NCBI GenBank assembly: GCA_001650895.1
Contig: LXYH01000060.1
Coordinates: 1 to 61,174, forward strand
Source of the DNA: Rhodobacteraceae bacterium EhC02
GTDB lineage: Bacteria; Pseudomonadota; Alphaproteobacteria; Rhodobacterales; Rhodobacteraceae
Direction: 5' to 3'
Length of the DNA stretch: 61,174 bases
Under the pieces are notes generated by a model, which worked only from the letters and a program-made list of their open reading frames with translations, made no database searches and had not been told where the DNA came from. Shown in pieces: positions 52,293 through 60,118 of the stretch (within the stretch, counting starts at the first letter, position 1; the number at the start of each line of letters is the position of its first letter). The position numbers were made by a program, and so were the translations under genes.

Positions 52293-52310
52293 CTGTTAGC
52301 GTTCTAACAA
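52293..52310. promoter_or_regulatory. MarR-type operator candidate 4 (enamidase)
   Basis: CTGTTAG-CGTT-CTAACAA, a near-perfect dyad 20 bases upstream of the enamidase ATG and about 60 bases from candidate 3. It probably overlaps the transcription start region of the enamidase gene. Confidence 0.65.
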
Positions 52311-52329
52311 GTCAGAAGAGAGGGAACCC

Positions 52330-53529
52330 ATGGCAGACGCAACCGCCCCGACGCTTGATGCGACCCACAAGCTTGTCATCCGCAACATCGGCCTGATCCT
52401 GTCCGGCAAGATCGAACAGCCCATTCTGGACGGCGATTGCCTGATCGCGGTGGGTGGAAAGATCACCGGCTGGGGCCACGAGAAGGACATGGACACCGAG
52501 GGCGCCGACACGCTGATCGACGCCAATGGCTGTACGCTTTGCCCCGGCCTGATCGACAGCCATGTGCATCCCGTGGTGGGCGATTACACGCCACGGCAAC
52601 AGCAGTTGCACTGGATCGATTCGACGCTGCATGGCGGGGTCACGACGCTGATCTCGGCGGGTGAGGTGCATATGCCGGGACGGCCCAAGGATATCGTGGG
52701 TCTGAAGGCGATGGCGATCGCCTCGCAGCGCTGGTACGAGAATTTCCGCCCCTCGGGCGTCAAGGTACATGCAGGTGCGCCCGTGATCGAACACGGCATG
52801 GTCGAAGAGGATTTCGCCGATCTGGCAAAGGCGGGCGTCAAGCTGCTGGGCGAGGTGGGGCTGGGCACCGTCAAGGACGGCAAGACCGCGCGGCAGATGG
52901 TGGACTGGGCGCGCAAATACGGCATCCAGAGCACGATCCACACCGGCGGGCCATCGATCCCCGGATCGGGGCTGATCGACGCCGACATGGTGCTGGAGAC
53001 CGGCACCGATGTGGTGGGTCATATCAACGGCGGCCATTCCGCCCTGCCCGACGACCAGATCATCTGCCTGTGCGAAGGCTGCAAGGCGGGGCTTGAGATC
53101 GTGCACAACGGCAACGAGCGCGCGGCCCTTCTGACGCTGAACACCACACGCGAGCTGGGCAAGCTGGATCAGGTGATCCTTGGCACCGATGGACCGGCCG
53201 GGTCAGGGGTGCAGCCACTGGGCATCCTGCGGATGATCGCCATGCTGTCGAGCCTGGGCAATGTGCCCGCCGAGGTGGCCTTCTGCTTCGGGACGGGCAA
53301 CACCACGCGGATGCGCGAACTGGACACCGGCATGATCGAGGCCGGGCTTTGCGCCGATTTCGTGCTGATGGACCAGGCGCAGCACGCGCCGGGCAAGACG
53401 ATCCTGGAGTCGGTGCAACTGGGCAACCTGCCCGGCGTGGGCATGACCATCATCGACGGGCGCGTGACCAGCCAGCGCAGCCGCAACACGCCCCCGGCCG
53501 GCCGCATCCCCGAAGTCGTGAAGAGCTGA
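52330..53529 (+). CDS. Enamidase (amidohydrolase superfamily)
   Basis: A 399-residue metal-dependent amidohydrolase closely resembling enamidase, which opens 1,4,5,6-tetrahydro-6-oxonicotinate to 2-formylglutarate and ammonia. The metal motif H78-x-H80 is in DSHVHPVVGDYTPRQ. Other expected ligands are visible in GEVGLGTVKDG, TIHTGG, HINGGHSA and GTDGPAGSG. The segment GEVHMPGRPKDIVGLKAMAI is characteristic of this subgroup. It starts at ATG 52330 after GAGAGGGA. It is divergent from fpr and would act directly after the 6-hydroxynicotinate reductase-like enzyme. Context and motifs agree, though activity on a substituted ring is possible. Confidence 0.87.
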   Translation: MADATAPTLDATHKLVIRNIGLILSGKIEQPILDGDCLIAVGGKITGWGHEKDMDTEGADTLIDANGCTLCPGLIDSHVHPVVGDYTPRQQQLHWIDSTLHGGVTTLISAGEVHMPGRPKDIVGLKAMAIASQRWYENFRPSGVKVHAGAPVIEHGMVEEDFADLAKAGVKLLGEVGLGTVKDGKTARQMVDWARKYGIQSTIHTGGPSIPGSGLIDADMVLETGTDVVGHINGGHSALPDDQIICLCEGCKAGLEIVHNGNERAALLTLNTTRELGKLDQVILGTDGPAGSGVQPLGILRMIAMLSSLGNVPAEVAFCFGTGNTTRMRELDTGMIEAGLCADFVLMDQAQHAPGKTILESVQLGNLPGVGMTIIDGRVTSQRSRNTPPAGRIPEVVKS

Positions 53530-53601
53530 AAGGCGACACCCTGCGCGCCCGCTTCGCAGGACCGGAACGGAGCGTCGTTTTCGGCGGCTGATCCCTTGCA
53601 A

Positions 53602-53624
53602 ATGCGGGCTATTCTGGCCCGCAT
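53602..53624 (+). terminator. Hairpin downstream of the enamidase gene
   Basis: ATGCGGGC (53602-53609) and GCCCGCAT (53617-53624) pair perfectly around a 7-base loop, about 70 bases after the enamidase stop. No T tract follows. It may end the enamidase transcript before the demethylation genes. Confidence 0.45.
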
Positions 53625-53727
53625 GAAAACCGGGGATCGGCCATGCGGGCAGGGACAAGAACACCGACGTCGAAAAATCCGACACCACTGTCGCTTTTGT
53701 GGGTGACGGTGTATCGGCGCTCGGTCA

Positions 53728-53743
53728 GGATCATCCGTGATCC
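53728..53743. promoter_or_regulatory. Dyad upstream of the demethylation module
   Basis: GGATCA-TCCG-TGATCC is a perfect 16-base dyad 45-60 bases before the StcD-like start. A GGATCA half-site recurs just upstream of the GbcA-like gene. The nearby TetR regulator is a possible ligand; this is inference. Confidence 0.4.
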
Positions 53744-53788
53744 GCGCGGTTCGCGCGGCCCATCCACGTGATTCCGACGGAGCCCCCG

Positions 53789-55837
53789 ATGACCCAGACC
53801 GCCACCAAGGACCCCTTGCTGCAACCTTACCAGCTGGGCCATCTGACCCTGAAGAACCGGATCATGACCACCAGTCACGAACCGGCCTATCCCGAGGACG
53901 GGATGCCCAAGGACCGCTATCGCGCCTATCACGAAACCCGCGCCCGCGCGGGTGTGGCGCTGACCATGACGGCGGGTTCGGCGGCGGTGTCGCGCAACTC
54001 GCCGCCCGTGTTCAACAACGTGCTGGCCTACAAGGACGAGGTGGTGCCATGGATGCGCAACATCGCGGATGCCTGCCATGCACATGACTGCGCCGTGATG
54101 ATCCAGTTGACGCATCTGGGGCGCCGCACCCATTGGGCCAAGGGCGACTGGTTGCCCGTCGTGGCACCCGGCCCCTTCCGCGAGCCCGCGCACCGTGCCT
54201 TTCCCAAGATCATCGAGGATCACGAGATCGACCGCATCATCCAGGATTACGCCGATGCCGCCGAAAGGATGCAGGCAGCGGGCCTCGATGGGGTTGAATT
54301 CGAATGCTACGGCCACCTGATGGACCAGTTCATGTCGCCGCTGACCAATGTGCTGGATGCCCCCTGGGGTGGCGGGCTGGAGAATCGCGCACGTTTCGCG
54401 CTGGAGGTTTACCGCGCCTGCCGCAAGCGCGTGGGCAACCGTTTCCTGCTGGGAATGCGCTATGTCGCCGATGAGGCGGCAGAGGGCGGCATTGCCACCG
54501 ATGAGGGGATCGCCATTGGACATATGTTCAAGGAGGCGGGCGTCGATTTCCTGAACGTGATCCGAGGCCAGATCCATACCGATGCGGCGCTGACCGATGT
54601 GATCCCGGTGCAGGGGATGCGATCCGCGCCCCATCTGGATTTCGCGGGCCGCATCCGTGCCGAGGTGGGCCTGCCCACCTTCCATGCCGCGCGCATCCCC
54701 GATGTGGCGACGGCGCGCCATGCCGTGGCCTCGGGGCAGCTGGACATGGTGGGGATGACCCGCGCCCACATGGCCGATCCGCTGATCGTGACCAAGATCA
54801 TCGAAGGCCGCGAGGAAGACATTCGGCCTTGCGTCGGCGCGAACTACTGCCTGGACCGGATCTATCAGGCGGGGGATGCGCTGTGCACCCATAACGCCGC
54901 CACGGGCCGCGAACTGAGCATGCCGCAGGACGACATGATCGCGCCCGCGCCCGTGCAAAAGCACGTGGTCGTGGTGGGCGCCGGGCCCGCGGGGCTTGAG
55001 GCCGCGCGCGTCGCCGCCATGCGCGGTCACAGGGTCACGGTGTTCGAGGCGGCCCCCGATGCCGGCGGCCAGTTGCGTCTGGCCGCGCAATCGGCGCGGC
55101 GGCGCGAGATGATCGGGATCATCGACTGGCGCATGGCGCAATGTGCCGCGCGCGAGGTGACCTTCCACTTCAACACCTATGCCGAAGCCTCTGACATCAT
55201 GGCGCAAAGCCCGGATGTCGTGATCGTGGCAACGGGCGGCATGCCGCACACCGAGGTGCTGGAGGATGGCAATGACCTGGTGGTGTCGTCCTGGGATATC
55301 ATCGCGGGCGATGTGAAACCGGGTGCCCGCGTCCTGGTCTATGACGATGCGGGCGACCATGCGGCCCTGCAGGCCGCCGAGGTTATCGCGGGCAGCGGTG
55401 CCCATGTCGAGGTGATGACCCCCGACCGCAGCTTTGCCCCCGATGTGATGGCGATGAACCTGGTGCCCTACATGCGCAGCCTGCAGGACAAGGATGTCCG
55501 CTTTACAGTGACTTACAGGCTGAAGGCGGTGCAGAAGAATGGCAATCAGCTTAGCGCGGTCATCGGCACGGACTATTCCAGCCACCGCGAGACACGGGAT
55601 TTCGACCAGATCGTCGTCAACCACGGCACCCTGCCGCTGGACGAGCTGTATTTCGATCTGAAACCGCAATCGGCCAACAAGGGCGCGGTGGATCAGGATG
55701 CCTTGATCGCCGGGCGCGCGCAGCCCTGGCAGGCCGCGCAGGATCAGTTCGTTCTCTACCGCATCGGCGATGCGGTGGCCGCCCGCAACACCCATGCCGC
55801 GATCTACGATGCGCTGCGTCTGGTCAAGGACATCTGA
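53789..55837 (+). CDS. NADH:flavin oxidoreductase-type N-demethylase (StcD/HpbA/DgcA-like)
   Basis: A 682-residue enzyme of the trimethylamine dehydrogenase/2,4-dienoyl-CoA reductase family. The N-terminal TIM barrel (about residues 1-365) includes KNRIMTTSHEPAYPEDGMPK and MIQLTHLGRRTHW. A reduced cluster region follows (CVGANYCLDRIYQAGDALCT), with three cysteines rather than the usual four. The C-terminal FAD/NAD part starts VVVVGAGPAGLEAARVAAMR. This matches enzymes that remove N-methyl groups from N-methylproline or dimethylglycine. The ATG at 53789 follows GGAG; a GTG seven codons upstream is less likely. With the following Rieske pair it forms a betaine demethylation set. Confidence 0.86.
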   Translation: MTQTATKDPLLQPYQLGHLTLKNRIMTTSHEPAYPEDGMPKDRYRAYHETRARAGVALTMTAGSAAVSRNSPPVFNNVLAYKDEVVPWMRNIADACHAHDCAVMIQLTHLGRRTHWAKGDWLPVVAPGPFREPAHRAFPKIIEDHEIDRIIQDYADAAERMQAAGLDGVEFECYGHLMDQFMSPLTNVLDAPWGGGLENRARFALEVYRACRKRVGNRFLLGMRYVADEAAEGGIATDEGIAIGHMFKEAGVDFLNVIRGQIHTDAALTDVIPVQGMRSAPHLDFAGRIRAEVGLPTFHAARIPDVATARHAVASGQLDMVGMTRAHMADPLIVTKIIEGREEDIRPCVGANYCLDRIYQAGDALCTHNAATGRELSMPQDDMIAPAPVQKHVVVVGAGPAGLEAARVAAMRGHRVTVFEAAPDAGGQLRLAAQSARRREMIGIIDWRMAQCAAREVTFHFNTYAEASDIMAQSPDVVIVATGGMPHTEVLEDGNDLVVSSWDIIAGDVKPGARVLVYDDAGDHAALQAAEVIAGSGAHVEVMTPDRSFAPDVMAMNLVPYMRSLQDKDVRFTVTYRLKAVQKNGNQLSAVIGTDYSSHRETRDFDQIVVNHGTLPLDELYFDLKPQSANKGAVDQDALIAGRAQPWQAAQDQFVLYRIGDAVAARNTHAAIYDALRLVKDI

Positions 55838-55906
55838 CCATGCAGGGTAGAAATCACTTGCCTTTGATCAACCATAACCCTCCATCCCTCCCATAGGATC
55901 ACTGTC

Positions 55907-57154
55907 ATGCTTGACGATTCCGAACTTCAGTCCCTTCTGGCGCAGCGCAAGCCGGCGCATTCCCTGCCCCGTCCCTTCTATACCGATGCCGCGCTGTTCG
56001 CGGCGGATATGGAGAATATCTGGTATCGTGACTGGTTGTTCGCGATTGCCGCGGCCGAACTGCCCAAGACCGGATCCTATGTGACCCTGCAGGTCGGGGC
56101 CTATTCGATCATCATCGTGCGCGGGGCCGATGGCACGATCCGGTCTTTCCACAACTCCTGCCGGCATCGCGGCAGCCGGATCTGTTCAGCCGACAAGGGC
56201 GCCGCGCCCAAGCTGGTCTGCCCCTATCACCAATGGACCTACGAGCTGGACGGCAAGCTGCTGTATGCCCGCGATATGGGGCCGGATTTCAAGCCGCAGG
56301 ATCACGGGCTGCGCGGCGTGCACTGCGCCGAGGCCGGGGGGATGGTTTTTGTCTGCCTCGCCGAGGAGGCACCCGATTTCGCCCCCGTGGCGGCGCAACT
56401 GGCCCGCTATGCCGCGCCTCATGACATGCACCAGCTGAAGGTGGCGCATCAAAGCACGATCGTCGAGCAGGCCAACTGGAAGCTGGTGCTGGAGAACAAC
56501 CGCGAATGCTATCACTGCTCGGGCTCTCACCCCTCGCTGTGCAGGACGTTCAACGACGATCCCGACCTTGTGGGCGCGGATGACAGCATCTCGTCCCCCG
56601 CCGGTCTGGCACATGTGGAGCGCTGCGAGGAGGCTGGCCTGCCGTCGCGCTATGTGGCCGATCCTGACGATCAGTGGCGGCTGGTGCGCATCCCCTTCCT
56701 GGGGGCGGCGGTCAGCTATACGATGGATGGCAAGGCGGCTGTGGCGCGGCGCGTGGGCAGCGTGCCTTTCGACAACGCGGGAACCTGCCTGTTTTTCCAT
56801 TACCCCAACACCTGGAACCATTTCCTGTCGGATCAGGTGCTGCTGTTCCGCGTGATCCCCGTTTCGGTGCGCGAAACCCAGGTGACGACCACATGGCTGG
56901 TGCACAAGGATGCGGTGGAAGGCGTGGATTACGACCTGAACCGCCTGACCGAGGTCTGGATTCACACCAACGATGAAGATCGCCGGATTGTCGAGGAAAA
57001 CCAGAAGGGTATCGATTCACCCGCCTATATGCCTGGGCCCTATTCCCAAAAGCAGGAAAGCGGCGTGATCCAGTTCGTCGACTGGTATGCGAACACGATG
57101 CAGCGGCGGTTGACCGGGCCGGCGCGCCCGCATGCCGATATGGCGGCGGAGTGA
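55907..57154 (+). CDS. Rieske N-demethylating monooxygenase, GbcA/Stc2-like oxygenase subunit
   Basis: A 415-residue Rieske oxygenase of the quaternary-ammonium demethylase group. Cluster ligands are C85/H87 (CRHRG) and C105/H108 (CPYHQW). The mononuclear site is NNRECYHCSGSHP, giving E200-x2-H203-x4-H208 with glutamate at the bridging position, as in carnitine and betaine monooxygenases. It probably oxidises an N-methyl group of a carboxylated quaternary amine, releasing formaldehyde. It lies 69 bases after the StcD-like gene and four bases before its reductase. Substrate (stachydrine, glycine betaine or another betaine) cannot be decided. Confidence 0.88.
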   Translation: MLDDSELQSLLAQRKPAHSLPRPFYTDAALFAADMENIWYRDWLFAIAAAELPKTGSYVTLQVGAYSIIIVRGADGTIRSFHNSCRHRGSRICSADKGAAPKLVCPYHQWTYELDGKLLYARDMGPDFKPQDHGLRGVHCAEAGGMVFVCLAEEAPDFAPVAAQLARYAAPHDMHQLKVAHQSTIVEQANWKLVLENNRECYHCSGSHPSLCRTFNDDPDLVGADDSISSPAGLAHVERCEEAGLPSRYVADPDDQWRLVRIPFLGAAVSYTMDGKAAVARRVGSVPFDNAGTCLFFHYPNTWNHFLSDQVLLFRVIPVSVRETQVTTTWLVHKDAVEGVDYDLNRLTEVWIHTNDEDRRIVEENQKGIDSPAYMPGPYSQKQESGVIQFVDWYANTMQRRLTGPARPHADMAAE

Positions 57155-57158
57155 GCCG

Positions 57159-58232
57159 ATGATCCCGATGCCCCGCGCCGATACACCCGTCTGGCAGGAC
57201 AGCGAGCCGCTGGAATGCGTGGCCGTGGTGCCCGAGACCCCCGGTGTGCGGACCTTCGTGTTCCGCCCGCCTTCGGGGGCGACATTCGTCTATCGCGCGG
57301 GGCAGTTCCTGACGCTGGAATTGCCGCTTCCGGGCGGGGCGATCCAGCGGACCTACACGATCTCCAGCAGCCCGGTGGTGAACGCCTATGTCTCGGTCAC
57401 GGTCAAGCCGGGACCCGACAGCGTGGCGGGCCGCTGGATGATGGAGAACCTGAAACCGGGGATGCGCCTGCGCGCCTATGGCCCGGCGGGCCTGTTCCAT
57501 CTGCCGCCGCAACCCGAAGGGAAATACCTGTTCATCTCGGCAGGGTCGGGCGTGACGCCGGTGATGTCGATGGCCGCAACCCTGTTCGAGCGGGGCGAGG
57601 ACCCCGACATGACCTTCATCCAATGCGCGCGCCGCCCGTCCGAGATGATCTTTCGCAAGCGGCTGGAATACATGGCCAGCCGCGTGCAGGGGCTGAAGCT
57701 GCATTTCGTGGTCAGCCAGGAAGACCCCTACGAGGTCTGGACCGGCTATCGCGGGCGGTTCAACCAGCTGATGCTGGGCCTGATGGCGCCCGACTACCTT
57801 GAGCGGGATGTCTATTGCTGCGGGCCGGACAGCTTCATGCAATCCGTGCGCGACATGCTGAACGCGCTGGGGTTCGACATGACGCGCTATCATCAGGAAA
57901 GCTTCCATGCGCCCGCTGAAACGGTGGCCGAACTGACCGAATTCGACGACGTGATCCCGCAGGAGGATGTCGGCGCCGAGGTGATCTTTGCCGCCGCCGG
58001 CCTGTCGGCCCGCTGCGCGCAGACCGATACGGTCCTGTCCGCCGCGCGGGGCGCGGGGTTGAACATCCCCTCGGGCTGTCAGTTCGGCATCTGCGGCACC
58101 TGCAAGATCCGCAAACTGTCGGGCGAGGTGCACATGGTCCATAACGGCGGCATCAGCGACGAAGACGTGGCCGAGGGCTATATCCTGGCTTGCTGTTCGC
58201 ATCCCATCGGCAAGGTCGAGGTCGAGGCCTGA
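57159..58232 (+). CDS. Hybrid FNR-ferredoxin reductase (GbcB/Stc-like)
   Basis: A 357-residue electron-transfer protein. The FAD domain has GGAIQRTYTISSSPV, the NAD domain GKYLFISAGSGVTPVMSMAA and CCGPDSFMQSVRDML. The C-terminal plant-type [2Fe-2S] domain has GCQFGICGTCKIRKLSG with a distant fourth cysteine in LACCSHP. It passes electrons from NAD(P)H to the Rieske oxygenase encoded just upstream (stop to start four bases). The ATG at 57159 follows GGAG. It might also serve the VanA-type oxygenase at 42317, which lacks its own reductase. Its stop directly abuts that of the convergent TetR gene. Confidence 0.92.
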   Translation: MIPMPRADTPVWQDSEPLECVAVVPETPGVRTFVFRPPSGATFVYRAGQFLTLELPLPGGAIQRTYTISSSPVVNAYVSVTVKPGPDSVAGRWMMENLKPGMRLRAYGPAGLFHLPPQPEGKYLFISAGSGVTPVMSMAATLFERGEDPDMTFIQCARRPSEMIFRKRLEYMASRVQGLKLHFVVSQEDPYEVWTGYRGRFNQLMLGLMAPDYLERDVYCCGPDSFMQSVRDMLNALGFDMTRYHQESFHAPAETVAELTEFDDVIPQEDVGAEVIFAAAGLSARCAQTDTVLSAARGAGLNIPSGCQFGICGTCKIRKLSGEVHMVHNGGISDEDVAEGYILACCSHPIGKVEVEA

Positions 58233-58895
58233 TCAGGCTTTCTGCCGCTTGGCGCGGGGTCGCGCGGGGCCGGGCAGATGCCGGGCACGGAACCTTTCCA
58301 CCTCGGACGAGGTGGGGCTGTGCCCGGTGAAGACCACGATATAATTGGGCATGCGATCGATACGCACGCGCGTCTCTTCCTGCACCATCATCGAGACATA
58401 GCCGACTTGCGTGTAATAGATCGTGTAGGCGCGGATGCGCGCATCGTCCGCATCATAGCCGAAGCGTTCGAACATGCCGCGGATCGCGTCGATCCGGTCG
58501 CTGTCATTCTGTTCAAGGATCGCGCGCAGGCCGGGATCGCCCAGGGCCCAGTTGCGGATCGCATGGTCGAAACGCGCGTCGAAAAGATCGGGCCTCAGCC
58601 AGCAATCGAAGATGTTGAACACGGCCTCGGTGATGGTTTCGGCATAGGACTGCGTCTGCCGGATCAGGTTGCCGGTGTTCTTGTCGCGCCAGCGGTTGAC
58701 CAGGGCGGCCAGCAGCGCCTCGCGACTGTCGAAATGGCCATAGAAACTGGTGCGTGACAGACCCAGCGTTTCCGCCAGCGGCAGCACCTTGACCGCATCG
58801 ACCCCCTTGTCGATCAGAAGATCATAAGCTGCGTTGAGCCACAGGTCCTCGGACCCGCGCCAGCCGCTTTTCTTCTGAGGCGATTGCCGGTTCAT
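58233..58895 (-). CDS. TetR family transcriptional regulator
   Basis: A 220-residue TetR protein. The N-terminal HTH reads AVKVLPLAETLGLSRTSFYG followed by HFDSREALLAALVNRWRDK. The C-terminal ligand domain is helical (TITEAVFNIFDCWLRPDLFD, then IYYTQVGYVSMM) and ends in a basic tail PGPARPRAKRQKA. It is convergent with the demethylase reductase gene, their stops being adjacent. It probably controls the demethylation module or the M20 genes upstream of it, but no clear own-promoter dyad was found. Confidence 0.88.
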   Translation of the reverse strand: MNRQSPQKKSGWRGSEDLWLNAAYDLLIDKGVDAVKVLPLAETLGLSRTSFYGHFDSREALLAALVNRWRDKNTGNLIRQTQSYAETITEAVFNIFDCWLRPDLFDARFDHAIRNWALGDPGLRAILEQNDSDRIDAIRGMFERFGYDADDARIRAYTIYYTQVGYVSMMVQEETRVRIDRMPNYIVVFTGHSPTSSEVERFRARHLPGPARPRAKRQKA

Positions 58896-58984
58896 GCATC
58901 CTGTCTAGCAAGGGGCGGGGCCTGTCGCAATCGGGATCGGGTATCCGCGCGGGTGGGCGCCCCCCTGCCCGCGCGGTTCCTTGT

Positions 58985-60118
58985 CTACTGCAGGCGCATC
59001 AGAAGGGCCGCCGTCAGCTTGGCCCGTTCGGGCAGGCTGGAGACTTCGATATGTTCGCCCAGCGTATGCAGGCCCTTGCCGCGCACACCGATGGAATCCA
59101 GCGTCGGAATGCCCATGTAGCCGGTGAAGTTCCCGTCCGAGCCGCCGCCAGAGCTGGCACCAGTCAGTTCGAACCCCAGTTCGGCGCAGATGTCCTTGGC
59201 GATATCGAACATCGCCATTGTGCCGGGCTGGTTGGGTTCCCACACGGGGCGGGTCACGCCGCGCGTCACCTCGAAGGTCACGCCGTTTTCCTCGCCCTGA
59301 AGCGCCATCATGGCGGCAACGCCACGATCAAGATCTTCCTGGGTCTTGGCCATGGTCAGGGCCTGCGCCTCGCATGACGAGGACACGCAGTTCACCCATT
59401 GCCCGGCGTGGATCACACCCACCGAGAAGGTGCAATCGTCCGAGGTCATCGCCTCGATCTCGAGGATCTTCTTGGCCATGGCGGCAATCGCCGACCGGCC
59501 TTCGGACAGGGCCCACCCGGCATGGCTGGGGCGGCCCACCGTGCGCAGGTTGAAGCGCGCGATGGCATAGCGGCCGATCACCGCGCCGCCGTCCTGTTTG
59601 GCGGGTTCGGGGACAAGGACATACTTGTTCTTGGCGGCTTCGGCCTCGATCAGGTCGCGGGTGGATGGCGTGCCCACCTCTTCATCCGGGGTGAAAAGGA
59701 CCGTCACGGGCAGCGGTGTCTGCATGCCCGCCGCAGCCAGCGCCTTGATCGCCTCGAGGCTGATGAAATTGCCGCCCTTCATGTCCATGATGCCCGGGCC
59801 GTAGCAGATGCCGCCTTCACGCTTGAAGGGCAGTTTTTCCAGCGTGCCGATGGGGTGGACCGTATCCATGTGGCCCGCGATCAGGATGCCCGGCTTGCCG
59901 AAATCGGGATGCGGAAAGCGCGCGCGGACCGAACCGCCAAAGCCCATCCGTCCGGGGATGCGTTCGACCACGGCACCCGCGACCGTCAGGTCATAGGCGG
60001 CAAGGTCCATCATCCGGTTGACGGCATCGGCGTCATAGGTCGGGCTTTCGCATTCGATCCATGGCCTGAGCCGTTCCACCATGTCATCGGCGTCGAATGG
60101 CAGGTCGAGCGGGTTCAT
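58985..60118 (-). CDS. M20 family metallopeptidase (glutamate carboxypeptidase-like)
   Basis: A 377-residue zinc hydrolase of the M20 carboxypeptidase G2 branch. The metal motif GHMDTVHP is followed by [20 protein letters not shown] (bridging Asp) and [16 protein letters not shown] (catalytic and metal Glu). The dimerisation domain contains [20 protein letters not shown]. The C-terminal metal histidine is in [14 protein letters not shown]. Likely action is removal of a C-terminal Glu-like residue or hydrolysis of an N-acyl amino acid. The ATG at 60116-60118 overlaps the preceding M20 gene by four bases; a longer frame upstream runs through that gene. Confidence 0.9.
   Translation of the reverse strand: MNPLDLPFDADDMVERLRPWIECESPTYDADAVNRMMDLAAYDLTVAGAVVERIPGRMGFGGSVRARFPHPDFGKPGILIAGHMDTVHPIGTLEKLPFKREGGICYGPGIMDMKGGNFISLEAIKALAAAGMQTPLPVTVLFTPDEEVGTPSTRDLIEAEAAKNKYVLVPEPAKQDGGAVIGRYAIARFNLRTVGRPSHAGWALSEGRSAIAAMAKKILEIEAMTSDDCTFSVGVIHAGQWVNCVSSSCEAQALTMAKTQEDLDRGVAAMMALQGEENGVTFEVTRGVTRPVWEPNQPGTMAMFDIAKDICAELGFELTGASSGGGSDGNFTGYMGIPTLDSIGVRGKGLHTLGEHIEVSSLPERAKLTAALLMRLQ

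Noticed and set aside
53609-55795. Long minus-strand frame opposite the StcD-like gene
   Set aside because: Same shadow character; the plus strand has clear flavoenzyme motifs.
56712-58202. Long minus-strand frame opposite the GbcA/GbcB-like genes
   Set aside because: It crosses two well-supported genes on the other strand and shows no family resemblance.
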